Assembly: GCA_937989585.1 (NCBI GenBank)
Contig: CALKRW010000055.1
Coordinates: 1-64,000, forward strand
Length of the DNA stretch: 64,000 nucleotides
Reading direction: 5' to 3'
Source: an uncultured Porphyromonadaceae bacterium
GTDB lineage: Bacteria; Bacteroidota; Bacteroidia; Bacteroidales; Muribaculaceae
A model generated the notes under the pieces. That model had not been told where the DNA came from and did not search any database. It worked only from the letters and a program-made list of their open reading frames with translations. The position numbers and the translations under genes are program-made. Positions 42,903 through 52,796 of the stretch are shown piece by piece (positions within the stretch are counted from its first letter, which is position 1; each line of letters starts with the position of its first letter).

Positions 42903-45900
42903 ATGGAAAAATTCGTCCACCTTCATACCCATACCCAGTACTCCCTGCTTGACGGACAGGCTTCGATAAATGCCCTTGTCGACAAAGCCATTGCCGACGG
43001 CATGCCCGGACTGGCAATAACCGATCACGGCAACATGTATGGAATAAAGGAGTTCTTCAACTATGTGAACAAGGTGAACGGCAAGATTCCCGAAGACCAG
43101 CCTAAGTTCAAGCCTATATTTGGCTGCGAGGTCTACGTGGCCAAAGGCGACCTGCACGACCAGACTGACAAAAATGACCGCGGACGCCACCTCATTCTTC
43201 TCGCCAAGAACGAAAAGGGCTATCACAATCTGGTGAAGATTGTTTCAAAAGCCTGGACAGAGGGATTCTACTTCCATCCGCGTACCGACAAGTCCGAAAT
43301 AGAGAAACACCACGAGGGCCTTATCGTCTGCTCGGCCTGTCTCGGCGGCGAGATTCCCATGCTTCTGCGACACAACGACTACGAGGGCGCCGAGCGTGCC
43401 GTCAAGTGGTGGAAGGACCTGATGGGCGATGACTACTACATTGAACTCCAGCGCCACAAGGCGACCAAGGTCCGCGCAAACCACGAAGCCTACGAGGAAC
43501 AGAAGCGCATCGAGCCTCAACTCATCGAACTGGCACGCAAATACGACATAAAACTCATCTGCACCAACGACGTCCATTTCGTCAACGAAGAAGACGCCGA
43601 GGCGCACGACCGTCTCATCTGCCTGACCACCCGCAGCAACATCACCGACAACGACCGCATGATGTACTCGAAGCAGGAATGGATGAAAACCACCGAGGAG
43701 ATGAACGAGGTGTTCGGCGACATACCCGAAGCCATATCAAACACCATTGAAATTCTTGACAAGGTCGAGACATACAACATCGACCATGCCCCCATCATGC
43801 CAAACTTCGAGATTCCGGCAGAATTCGGCACGGAGGAGGAATACCGCTCGCGTCTGACCGAGCAGGATCTATTCGATGAGTTCACCCGCGACGAGAACGG
43901 CAACGTGGTGATGTCGCAGGAGGAGGCGGAGAAGAAAATCAAGAAACTCGGCGGTTACGAGAAACTATACCGAATAAAGTTCGAGGCGGATTACCTCAAG
44001 AAACTGGCATACGAGGGAGCGGAGAAACGGTACGGACTACCCCTGTCACCTGAACTGAACGAGCGCATCAAGTTCGAACTCCACATCATGAAGACTATGG
44101 GTTTCCCGGGATACTTCCTCATCGTCCAGGACTTCATAAACGCCGCGCGTACGAAACTCGGCGTCTCGGTGGGTCCGGGCCGCGGATCGGCTGCCGGTTC
44201 CTGCGTTGCCTATTGTCTTGGCATAACGCAGATAGACCCCATAAAGTACGATCTGCTGTTCGAGCGTTTCCTAAATCCCGACCGTATCTCACTGCCGGAT
44301 ATCGACGTCGACTTCGATGATGACGGCCGCGGTGTCGTGCTTCGTTATGTCACAGAGAAATACGGCGAGGAAAAGGTCGCCCACATCATAACATACGGCA
44401 CGATGGCCGCTAAATCGGCCATCAAGGACGTGGCCCGCGTAGAGGACCTTCCAATCTCCGAGTCGAACCGTCTGGCGAAACTCATTCCCCGCCATATGCC
44501 GGAAGTCAACGGTAAGGAACTGAAGCCCACACTAAAGAACTGCTACGAGCATGTCCCGGAGTTCGTCCAGGAACTGAAATCGTCCAACCCCCTTATCCGC
44601 GAGACACTAGCCTATGCGAAGGCTCTCGAGGGGAACGTCCGCAATGTAGGCGTGCATGCCTGCGGCGTCATTATCTGCCGAGACGACATCACCGACTGGG
44701 TGCCCGTCTCGACGGCAAACGACTCGGAGGAGGGAAAACTCCTCGTGACTCAGTACGAAGGCCGCGTTATCGAGGAAACCGGCCTGATCAAGATGGATTT
44801 CCTAGGTCTAAAGACCTTGTCGATTCTCAAGGAAGCAGTATCTAACATCAAACTCACACGCGGCATCGACCTCGACCTGGAGACAATTCCCATAGACGAC
44901 CCCGCAACGTATCAGTTGTACTCCGAAGGACGCACCATCGGAACCTTCCAGTTCGAGTCGGCAGGAATGCAGAAATACCTTCGCGAACTCAAGCCCTCGA
45001 CCTTCGAGGACCTCATAGCAATGAACGCCCTCTACCGTCCCGGGCCTATGGACTACATTCCCGACTTCATCAAGCGAAAGCACGGTATCGAACCCATTGT
45101 CTATGATATTCCCGAAATGGAGACTTATCTTAAGGACACATATGGCGTAACCGTCTATCAGGAACAGGTAATGCTTCTGTCCCGTCTGCTCGCCAACTTC
45201 ACCCGAGGCGAGTCGGACACCCTCCGCAAGGCCATGGGCAAGAAACTCATTGACAAGATGAACCACCTCAAGGGCAAGTTCATGGCAGGCGGCCAGGCAA
45301 ACGGACATGACCCGCAGGTGCTTGAGAAAATCTGGAAGGACTGGGAGAAATTCGCCTCATACGCCTTCAACAAGAGTCACGCTACATGCTACAGCTGGGT
45401 TGCGTTCCAGACTGCATACCTCAAGGCCAACTATCCTTCGGAGTACATGGCCGCCGTGCTGTCACGCAACCTCAACGACATCACCAAACTCACCAATTTC
45501 ATGGACGAGTGCAAGTCGATGAAGATTCAGGTTCTCGGCCCCGATGTCAACGAGTCATTCGCCAAGTTCGGCGTCAACAGTCATGGCGACATACGTTTCG
45601 GTCTGTCAGCCATCAAAGGAGTGGGAGACAACGTTGTCGCCGATATCGTAAAGGCACGCGGAGACAAGCCATTCACCGACATCTACGACTTCGTGGAACG
45701 TGTCCCGTCCGGATCCATCAACCGCCGCGTATTCGAATCGCTGGCGCTTGCCGGCGCCTTCGACCGTTTCGAAGGCATCAAGCGCGAGGACTTCTTTCAG
45801 GAGAACTCGCGAGGGGAGACCCTTTCGGAGCAACTTCTCCGCTACGGCCAGCGCTATCAGAAAAACGAGCAGGACTCCATGGCATCGCTTTTCTCTTTCG

Positions 45901-46610
45901 ACGATTCCTTCGACATGAAGGATTCCGCCCGGCCGCCAATCAAGCCGGCTGTCCAGTGGGCCGACGCACAGCGTCTCGAGCGGGAACGCGAACTTGTAGG
46001 CATGTATCTCTCGGCGCATCCCCTTGACCCGTACTACATGGAACTCAACTACGGCACCAAGACCACCATCAAGGGCATCGAGGACATAGTTCCTGCCGAG
46101 AATCTCGAGGTGACCTTCGGCGGCATGGTCACATCTTACGAAACGCGCCCCACGAAAAAGGGCGGAACATTCGGCATCCTGAAACTTGAGGATTATTCCG
46201 GCTCCACCGAACTGCGTCTTTTCGGCCAGCAGGTATTCGATTTCGGTCGTTACGGCATTCCCGGAACACCGATATATGTCCGCAGCAAATTCAAACGCCG
46301 TTTCCGCGATTCGGAAGAACTGAATCTCGATGTTGTCGACGTACGTCCGCTCGACACCATGAAGGGACACCTCATAAAAGGCATAACTCTGCGTTTCAAC
46401 ATCGACCAGGCCAAACCGGCCTTAGCCGACATCATAAAGGAATATACCGCAAACGCAGACGACAGTCCCTGTCTGCTAAGCGTAAGGGTCTACGACCCGT
46501 CGATCGACCGGTCGATCATGCTGTCCTCAAAGAAGCGCGTGCGCCTTGACCGTAGCCTTATACACGCCCTCGAGTCGCTCGACATCGACTTCTCCGTTCA
46601 ATCCGAATAA
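42903..46610 (+). CDS. dnaE: DNA polymerase III subunit alpha
   Basis: A 1235-residue replicative polymerase. The N-terminal PHP domain begins FVHLHTHTQYS with H6, H8 and H10 of the metal site. VGPGRGSAAGS and PDIDVDFDDDGR (about 464-475) are palm-domain catalytic motifs. NVRNVGVHACGVIIC, YRPGPMDYIPDF and TYGVTVYQEQVM follow in the fingers. A tandem HhH (GVGDNVVADIV) and an OB fold (about 1070-1160) complete the usual DnaE1 order. The start at 42903 matches the family N-terminus; an in-frame ATG 33 nt upstream is less likely. trxA follows after 44 bp. Confidence 0.96.
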   Translation: MEKFVHLHTHTQYSLLDGQASINALVDKAIADGMPGLAITDHGNMYGIKEFFNYVNKVNGKIPEDQPKFKPIFGCEVYVAKGDLHDQTDKNDRGRHLILLAKNEKGYHNLVKIVSKAWTEGFYFHPRTDKSEIEKHHEGLIVCSACLGGEIPMLLRHNDYEGAERAVKWWKDLMGDDYYIELQRHKATKVRANHEAYEEQKRIEPQLIELARKYDIKLICTNDVHFVNEEDAEAHDRLICLTTRSNITDNDRMMYSKQEWMKTTEEMNEVFGDIPEAISNTIEILDKVETYNIDHAPIMPNFEIPAEFGTEEEYRSRLTEQDLFDEFTRDENGNVVMSQEEAEKKIKKLGGYEKLYRIKFEADYLKKLAYEGAEKRYGLPLSPELNERIKFELHIMKTMGFPGYFLIVQDFINAARTKLGVSVGPGRGSAAGSCVAYCLGITQIDPIKYDLLFERFLNPDRISLPDIDVDFDDDGRGVVLRYVTEKYGEEKVAHIITYGTMAAKSAIKDVARVEDLPISESNRLAKLIPRHMPEVNGKELKPTLKNCYEHVPEFVQELKSSNPLIRETLAYAKALEGNVRNVGVHACGVIICRDDITDWVPVSTANDSEEGKLLVTQYEGRVIEETGLIKMDFLGLKTLSILKEAVSNIKLTRGIDLDLETIPIDDPATYQLYSEGRTIGTFQFESAGMQKYLRELKPSTFEDLIAMNALYRPGPMDYIPDFIKRKHGIEPIVYDIPEMETYLKDTYGVTVYQEQVMLLSRLLANFTRGESDTLRKAMGKKLIDKMNHLKGKFMAGGQANGHDPQVLEKIWKDWEKFASYAFNKSHATCYSWVAFQTAYLKANYPSEYMAAVLSRNLNDITKLTNFMDECKSMKIQVLGPDVNESFAKFGVNSHGDIRFGLSAIKGVGDNVVADIVKARGDKPFTDIYDFVERVPSGSINRRVFESLALAGAFDRFEGIKREDFFQENSRGETLSEQLLRYGQRYQKNEQDSMASLFSFDDSFDMKDSARPPIKPAVQWADAQRLERERELVGMYLSAHPLDPYYMELNYGTKTTIKGIEDIVPAENLEVTFGGMVTSYETRPTKKGGTFGILKLEDYSGSTELRLFGQQVFDFGRYGIPGTPIYVRSKFKRRFRDSEELNLDVVDVRPLDTMKGHLIKGITLRFNIDQAKPALADIIKEYTANADDSPCLLSVRVYDPSIDRSIMLSSKKRVRLDRSLIHALESLDIDFSVQSE

Positions 46611-46654
46611 GCATTAACCCGACATAAATTTCAATCCATTAAAAATATAAACCA

Positions 46655-46981
46655 ATGGCACAAGAAATCACCGACTCCAACTACAAAGAAATCCTCGCCG
46701 CAGGCAAACCTGTTGTCGTAGACTTCTGGGCGACCTGGTGCGGCCCATGCCGCGCGATGTCTCCTCTGATTGACGAACTCGCCGAAGAATACGCCGACCG
46801 TGTGACTATCTGCAAGTACAACTGCGATGACGAGAACGACTTCGCTTCCGACAACCGCGTAATGTCGCTCCCCACCATCCTTTTCTTCAAGGATGGCAAA
46901 GCCGTCAAGGAACTCCGACTCGCCGGCTCCCAGTCACGCGAGAGCATCGTCGCAAAACTCGAGAAACTTCTCGCTCTCTGA
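46655..46981 (+). CDS. trxA: Thioredoxin
   Basis: A 108-residue disulfide reductant. WCGPC (28-32, active cysteines C29 and C32), DFWATW and the cis-proline in SLPTILFF are the thioredoxin signature. No signal peptide, so it is cytoplasmic. It lies 44 bp after dnaE and may share its transcript, a gene order common in Bacteroidales. Confidence 0.95.
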   Translation: MAQEITDSNYKEILAAGKPVVVDFWATWCGPCRAMSPLIDELAEEYADRVTICKYNCDDENDFASDNRVMSLPTILFFKDGKAVKELRLAGSQSRESIVAKLEKLLAL

Positions 46982-47009
46982 ACGTAAGCGATAGATTGAA
47001 AAACGAGGA

Positions 47010-47048
47010 CGCCTGCGGACAACTCTGTCTTCAGGCGCCTTTGTTTCT
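47010..47048 (+). terminator. Weak terminator of dnaE-trxA
   Basis: A 6-bp stem (47010-47015 cgcctg with 47032-47037) is followed by a CCTTTGTTTC tail. It is weak but correctly placed, 29 nt past the trxA stop. Confidence 0.45.
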
Positions 47049-47140
47049 ATACAGACATTGACAAAATCATGCCAACAGACCTGTGTCCGGCACTCTTCCG
47101 ACTGTTTGTAGTGTTAAATCCGTCAGATTTTCACCGTATT

Positions 47141-47172
47141 TTTCATTTTTTAAGAAATTATTCGTAACTTTG
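47141..47172 (+). promoter_or_regulatory. Promoter of the susC-susD operon
   Basis: TTTC (47141-47144), a 20-nt spacer and TAACTTTG (47165-47172) match the Bacteroidota consensus with one mismatch in the -33 box. The start is predicted near 47179. Confidence 0.55.
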
Positions 47173-47286
47173 CGCTAAATTTAATTACCTTAAATGTTTA
47201 ATTAATAATTAAGGAAATTATCATTTCTTGAAATTAATAACCAAACAATCAATCATTATAACATTTTCTATCTAACCCATGAACGT

Positions 47287-50200
47287 ATGAAACTGAGTCA
47301 GAAATTTCGCAGTCTGCTCTGTGTATTGTCCGCGGCCATGCTATCTATTACGGTCTACGCGCAGAATATTACAGTCAGCGGTACCGTGTTCGATGAGACC
47401 GGTGAGACAATGATCGGCGCTTCTGTCACCCAAAAAGGCACGCGCAATGCTGTCTCTACCGACATCGACGGCAAGTACACAATCAGTGTGCCGTCAAACA
47501 GTACTCTTACTTTCTCTTATGTCGGCTATAAGTCGAAGAGTGTCCAGGTCGACGGACGCAGCACCATCGACGTAACCCTCGAGTCGTCCACAACGATGCT
47601 CAACGAGGTTGTCGCCATCGGTTACGGCACAGTCCGCAAGAAAGACCTCACCGGTGCTGTCTCGTCAGTCTCCGGCAAGGACCTCGCCAAAGTACCCGTG
47701 ACTTCCGCTGCCGCAGCCCTTCAGGGCAAGGCCGCCGGTATCAACATCGTGCAGCAGAGCGGCGCTCCCGGTGCAGGCGTCAACGTCACCGTCCGTGGCG
47801 GTGCCTCGCTGACACAGTCGACCACCCCGCTCTACATCGTCGACGGCTTCCCGATGGACAACGCCCTCTCAAACATTGATGTAAACGACATCGAGACAAT
47901 CGACGTTCTCAAGGATGCCTCGTCAACTGCCATCTACGGTGCCCGTGGCTCTAACGGTATCGTCGTCATCACCACCAAGTCGGCCAAGGAAGGAAAGACC
48001 AAGATTGACTACAACGGCTTCGTTTCGTTCGACGTCCTTCCCAACAAACTCGATGTGATGGACAACGCCCTCGAATATACAAAGTATCAGTACGAACTCA
48101 TTGCACTCCGCAACAACTACGGTCTCTTTACCCAGTATTACGACGACAACTTCGACTATGCCAATGATCCCGCCTTCTACACCGGCGTCTATGACCGCAT
48201 GAACCAGCGCTATGGCAATTCCTACGCTCTCGACATGCAGGATGAAGGTTTCGGCGGCTCGGCCGTGACTCAGAACCACAGTCTCTCGATCTCTGGCGGC
48301 AACGAAAAGACCAAATACCTCATTTCATATAACTATGTGGGCAACGACGGACTTCTCGCCAACCATGACTATCAGCGTAACTCGGTCCGCGCCAAGATCA
48401 ACAGCGAGCTTTACAAAGGTGTGAAACTCGACTTCTCGGCATTCTACTACGGAGCATCCACCCACGGCGGCGGTAAGTTCGACGGTCTTGACGAACTCGT
48501 GAAATACCCCATCAACGGCGGTACGATGTTTACCCGCGACCAGCTGCTGAACACTCAGACGCTCGGCGAACTTCAGGCCATGACATCGCTTTACTCGTCA
48601 GCAAACCAACTCGTCCAGAACCGTGCAGTCCGCAGCACCAAGCGTGACCGTCGCCTCGAACTCAACGCCGGCATCACCGTCGACTTCCTGGATCACTTCT
48701 CGTGGCGCACCGCCGGCAACTATGTCACCAAGTGGGGCAAGTCAAAATCCTTTGCAGGCCCCGACGGCACAGGCTTCCTGCTCGACCCCGTCAACACCGG
48801 CATGTCGGGTTCTATCGGCAACACCGAGGGTTACAACTGGCACATCGCCAACACCCTGAACTATCAGAATACATTCAACAAAGTGCATGACATCACCGTC
48901 ATGCTCGGTCAGGAATACACTTACAGCGAGAGCGAAGGCAACTCTATAAGCCTCAAAAAGTTCCCGAATCCTAACCACGGCCTCGACTACATTACATCGG
49001 CCGAGGTTTCGGAGAAGAAAACAAGCCACAGCCACAGCAACATGCTCTCGTTCTTCGGACGTGTATCGTACAACTACGACAGCCGCTACCTGCTCACCGC
49101 CACAATGCGTGCCGACGGTTCGTCGAAGTTTGCCAAGGGCAACAAGTGGGGTTACTTCCCCTCGGCTTCGGCTGCATGGCGTATATCTCAGGAGAAATTC
49201 TGGACAGAGAGTAAAATCATCGACTGGTTCAACAACCTCAAACTGCGTGCCGGTTATGGTATCACCGGTAACAACGGCATCGACGACAACCTCTACACCA
49301 CCGCTGTCAGCCTCGGCGTTTACCCCATGGGCAACAATGAGCAGAACCCCTCTATGTCTCTATCTGCCGAACTCGGCAACCCAAAACTGAAATGGGAGAC
49401 TCTACACGCAACCAACATCGGTCTTGACCTCGGCTTTTTCAACAACCGCATCAATCTCGCTGTCGACTGGTACAACAACCAGATTTCCGACATGCTTCTT
49501 TCATGCACCATCCCCTCGACACTCGGCTACACCAAACAGATGCAGAACGTCGGCGAGATGCGCAACCGCGGTTGGGAAATCTCCCTCAACACTGTCAACA
49601 TCACTACCCGCGACTTCCAGTGGACATCGACCCTCAACCTCTCGTTCAACAAGTCAAAGGTCATCTCACTCAACAACGACCTCGAATACAAGACATTCAG
49701 TGCAGGCAGTTCTCTTGAAGGCCAGGTTACTTACTATGCTGTCGTAGGACAGAGCCTCGGTGACATGTATGGTTACAAATATCAGGGCCTCTACACCACC
49801 GACGACTTTATCGACAACGGCGACGGCTCATTCACGCTCAAGGACGGCGTGGTCAAGCCTTTCAGCGGCAACGCAATGCCCGGCGACATGAAATTCGCCG
49901 CCGACAACGATGACCCGGATAATCCCCAGTTCACCAAGGAGATGCAGAAAATCGGCAACGGCACGCCAGACTGTGTCGGCGGTTTCGGCAACACCTTCAC
50001 CTACAAGGGATTCGATCTCAACATCTTCATGAACTTCTCAATCGGCAATGACATCTACAACGCTACGGCTCAGGCTATGAGCCCTTACGGACCTTTCCAG
50101 AACACCCTCAACGACTTCGGAAACAACTACTATCGCCTGATTGATCCCGTGACCGGCCAGCAAGCCACTACTCTTGCCCGCCTGAAAGAACTCAACCCTG

Positions 50201-50529
50201 ACGAAAACTCACGCCTTTGGTCGCTGACAGAGGGTAACTCGAGCAATATCATCTATCCCTCGTCCTACTTCGTCGAAGACGGTTCATACCTGCGCATCTC
50301 ACAGATCACTTTTGGCTACACATTCCCCAAGAAGTGGCTCGAGCGCATCAAGGTCAGCAACCTGCGCCTCTACTTCACCGCCAACAATGTATATACTTTC
50401 ACCAACTACTCGGGCTACGATCCCAATGTTTCCTCCAAGAATGACGATGTCATCTGTACTCCGGGCTTCGACTCCCGTTCTTATCCTATGTCGAGAAGCT
50501 ATGTGGTTGGTCTGAATCTCTCATTCTAA
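47287..50529 (+). CDS. susC: SusC-family TonB-dependent glycan transporter
   Basis: A 1080-residue outer-membrane protein. Residues 1-25 are a signal peptide (ending VYAQ). A carboxypeptidase-regulatory-like beta domain follows (about 26-112, SGTVFDETGETMIGASVTQKGT). The plug (about 115-230, with TTPLYIVDGFP and IETIDVLKDASSTAIYGARGSNGIVVITTK) precedes a 22-strand barrel ending VVGLNLSF. It imports glycans bound by its SusD partner, using TonB energy. It is the first gene of the utilisation locus, and susD follows 27 bp later. No neighbouring anti-sigma, HTCS or SusR regulator is visible. Confidence 0.95.
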   Translation: MKLSQKFRSLLCVLSAAMLSITVYAQNITVSGTVFDETGETMIGASVTQKGTRNAVSTDIDGKYTISVPSNSTLTFSYVGYKSKSVQVDGRSTIDVTLESSTTMLNEVVAIGYGTVRKKDLTGAVSSVSGKDLAKVPVTSAAAALQGKAAGINIVQQSGAPGAGVNVTVRGGASLTQSTTPLYIVDGFPMDNALSNIDVNDIETIDVLKDASSTAIYGARGSNGIVVITTKSAKEGKTKIDYNGFVSFDVLPNKLDVMDNALEYTKYQYELIALRNNYGLFTQYYDDNFDYANDPAFYTGVYDRMNQRYGNSYALDMQDEGFGGSAVTQNHSLSISGGNEKTKYLISYNYVGNDGLLANHDYQRNSVRAKINSELYKGVKLDFSAFYYGASTHGGGKFDGLDELVKYPINGGTMFTRDQLLNTQTLGELQAMTSLYSSANQLVQNRAVRSTKRDRRLELNAGITVDFLDHFSWRTAGNYVTKWGKSKSFAGPDGTGFLLDPVNTGMSGSIGNTEGYNWHIANTLNYQNTFNKVHDITVMLGQEYTYSESEGNSISLKKFPNPNHGLDYITSAEVSEKKTSHSHSNMLSFFGRVSYNYDSRYLLTATMRADGSSKFAKGNKWGYFPSASAAWRISQEKFWTESKIIDWFNNLKLRAGYGITGNNGIDDNLYTTAVSLGVYPMGNNEQNPSMSLSAELGNPKLKWETLHATNIGLDLGFFNNRINLAVDWYNNQISDMLLSCTIPSTLGYTKQMQNVGEMRNRGWEISLNTVNITTRDFQWTSTLNLSFNKSKVISLNNDLEYKTFSAGSSLEGQVTYYAVVGQSLGDMYGYKYQGLYTTDDFIDNGDGSFTLKDGVVKPFSGNAMPGDMKFAADNDDPDNPQFTKEMQKIGNGTPDCVGGFGNTFTYKGFDLNIFMNFSIGNDIYNATAQAMSPYGPFQNTLNDFGNNYYRLIDPVTGQQATTLARLKELNPDENSRLWSLTEGNSSNIIYPSSYFVEDGSYLRISQITFGYTFPKKWLERIKVSNLRLYFTANNVYTFTNYSGYDPNVSSKNDDVICTPGFDSRSYPMSRSYVVGLNLSF

Positions 50530-50556
50530 CAGTTAACCTTTCTAACGACTCAATCA

Positions 50557-52653
50557 ATGGAAAAATATAAATTCAACAAAGTTCGCAATTACCTGCTCGC
50601 AGTTGCGATAGTCGGCAGCGGATCGGCACTGTTAACCTCCTGCGAGGACACTCTCGATCTTCCTTCCTACACCAAGGATGACACCGAGTTCGCATTCAGC
50701 AATGAGAATAACGCCGACCTCTTTGTCCAGGGTATCTACGGCGGAATCGTCTCCGAAGAATTTTACCGTCAGGGCAACACGGGCGAAATGACCACTATCG
50801 CCGCTGAAGACGCTTTTGCCGGCAACAAGCACTACCTCAGCAATTACGCCTACGATCCCACAGCACCCTATGTGTTCGGCTCGACCTACGGAGAGAGTTA
50901 CAAGAAAATCGAGGCCTGCAACCTTGCGCTCTCCTATCTGAGGAATATGGACCAGACCGACAAAATCAAGGCTCTCACCGCCGAGGTCGTCGCACAGCGT
51001 GCGTTCATCTACTTCAACCTCATCCGCCTGTTCGGTGACGTTCCGTTCGTCACCGAGCCACTCGACCCCAACCACATGTATGACGAGGATGTGATGTATC
51101 CCACTCGCTATGACCGCGACAAAATCTACGACTTCATCATCGACGAGATGGCCGCGACCATCAGCGACCTGCCCTGGTACAGCGAGTGTGGCTACACCGA
51201 GCGCATCAACCGCAACAGTGCCTGCGGTCTGCTCGCCCGCATCTGCCTCCACGCCGCCGGCTACTCACTGCGCTGGAATCTCGAGACCAACGACCCCGCT
51301 ACCCTCCACATGGCACGCCGTGACGACGAGGCCCGTATCCGCGAGATCTACACCATCGCCGACAATGCCCTGAAATCAGTCATCGACCGCAACGAGAACC
51401 ACCTCATCCAGGGCGACAACTCTATGTCCGGATTTATGAAACTCTTCTACAATTTCACAGGCCGTGACTTCGACGCTGTCGCTCCCGAAATGATGTGGTC
51501 AATCGCCCGACTTGGCGAAAATGTCGGCAATACCACCCTCGGTGTCTACATCGGCACCCCTGGCTATAGCCGCTACTCGGCCTATGGCGCACGCCGCGCC
51601 CTTCAGGCTAAACTTCCAACCTACTATCTGTCATTTGATCCCAAAGACACCCGACGCGATGTCACCTGCTGCAACTACACCGTCCGCGGTCTTACTACCG
51701 ACAACGAAAACCAGGACGTAGTCAATGCCGGAACAACATTCTCATCGGTTGGTTCGGGCAAGTACCGCATCCAGTGGCAGGTTGAACCGGCTGCCGCTGC
51801 CAAGCGCAACGTCAACATCCCGATGATGCGCTATGCCGATGTCCTGCTGATGTATGCCGAGACTCAGAACTTTCTACATCATGGTCCCACATCCGAGGCT
51901 ATAGCCGCCCTCAAGCAGGTGCGTGACCGCGCCGGTGTCGGCCATCTTCCCGTCCCCTCGGGCGAGGAGGCATTCCTCGATGCCCTTCTCCAGGAGCGCA
52001 TGTGGGAACTCAGCGACGAGTTTGTGCTCCGCACCGACCTTGTCCGCATGAATCTCCTTGACCGCGAGGTAGCCAAGAACGTTCAGGCCCTCAAGGATCT
52101 CTCAAAACGCGAAGGCGATTATGCCAACCAGCCTGTTTACCGCCTTTACAAGTTCACCCGCGATGAGAATGCTTACCGCACAAAGTTCCTCACGCTCGAT
52201 TACATCGACCTGACCGACCCGACTGAAATCGCACTCATCAGCGCCAACCCCAATACACCGGCCAAACGCGCTGCCATGCTTGAAGACTGCAAGAAAATTG
52301 CGCAGGCTCATGGCAAGGACGCTTCCGCCGACTGGTATCCCTGCAACATGTTTATGTCCTGGGATAACATCTACAACAAGAACGCCCGCATAGCCGGCGG
52401 ATTCAAGGCCGGCGGCGAGAACAACCAGTTGCTCATGGGCAACACCATTGCTCAGAAAGCCACAGGTTATGTTCAGAACGGCAATAAGTTCCCCGACTGG
52501 ATTGACGGACCTATGGGACTATATTTCGGTTACAAGCACAACCAGACCGAACTTAGCCCGTTTGCCAATAAGCAGGCCGGTCATCCCCTTGTGGATAATC
52601 CCCGCCTGACACAACTTCCCGGCTATCCCGGCTACTCGGGCCTGCCACAGTGA
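50557..52653 (+). CDS. susD: SusD/RagB-family glycan-binding lipoprotein
   Basis: A 698-residue surface lipoprotein with lipobox LLTSC (C29). The helical TPR scaffold begins around EACNLALSYLRNM and AEVVAQRAFIYFNLIRLFGDVPFV, and the C-terminal SusD domain contains YADVLLMYAETQNF and VRDRAGV. SusD forms the lid over SusC and binds the substrate glycan. At nearly 700 residues it is longer than starch SusD (551), as is common for PULs acting on complex plant polymers. The glycan is inferred to be pectin from the PL1 enzyme two genes on. Confidence 0.95.
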   Translation: MEKYKFNKVRNYLLAVAIVGSGSALLTSCEDTLDLPSYTKDDTEFAFSNENNADLFVQGIYGGIVSEEFYRQGNTGEMTTIAAEDAFAGNKHYLSNYAYDPTAPYVFGSTYGESYKKIEACNLALSYLRNMDQTDKIKALTAEVVAQRAFIYFNLIRLFGDVPFVTEPLDPNHMYDEDVMYPTRYDRDKIYDFIIDEMAATISDLPWYSECGYTERINRNSACGLLARICLHAAGYSLRWNLETNDPATLHMARRDDEARIREIYTIADNALKSVIDRNENHLIQGDNSMSGFMKLFYNFTGRDFDAVAPEMMWSIARLGENVGNTTLGVYIGTPGYSRYSAYGARRALQAKLPTYYLSFDPKDTRRDVTCCNYTVRGLTTDNENQDVVNAGTTFSSVGSGKYRIQWQVEPAAAAKRNVNIPMMRYADVLLMYAETQNFLHHGPTSEAIAALKQVRDRAGVGHLPVPSGEEAFLDALLQERMWELSDEFVLRTDLVRMNLLDREVAKNVQALKDLSKREGDYANQPVYRLYKFTRDENAYRTKFLTLDYIDLTDPTEIALISANPNTPAKRAAMLEDCKKIAQAHGKDASADWYPCNMFMSWDNIYNKNARIAGGFKAGGENNQLLMGNTIAQKATGYVQNGNKFPDWIDGPMGLYFGYKHNQTELSPFANKQAGHPLVDNPRLTQLPGYPGYSGLPQ

Positions 52654-52667
52654 TAACCACCTAACGT

Positions 52668-52728
52668 TTTGACGGACATCGCCCGGCGATGCCGACCAAC
52701 CGTTCCGTGCGATGTCCGTCAAATTTTA
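52668..52728 (+). terminator. Hairpin between susD and the accessory gene
   Basis: A perfect 15-bp stem (52668-52682 with 52709-52723) lies 14 nt after the susD stop and is followed by TTTTAGAATTTAATAAG. It should end most susCD transcripts before the accessory gene and give a lower downstream expression level. Confidence 0.75.
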
Positions 52729-52796
52729 GAATTTAATAAGTTCTTAAAAATCGTATATCAGTACAAATTTCAATCAATCAATTTAATTATTCTATT

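Larger units (their letters stand above)
46982..47286 (+). other. Intergenic region between trxA and susC
   Basis: A 305-bp gap. It holds the weak trxA terminator, an AT-rich stretch, the susC promoter at 47141-47172, and an AT-rich leader of about 108 nt with a short AATTAATAATT repeat. No coding frame or sensor/regulator gene is present. Confidence 0.6.

Noticed and set aside
45606..46370. A 254-codon open frame antisense to dnaE
   Set aside because: Both strands of high-identity coding DNA in this G+C range stay open in some frames; dnaE motifs are intact and the antisense protein has no recognisable features or promoter.
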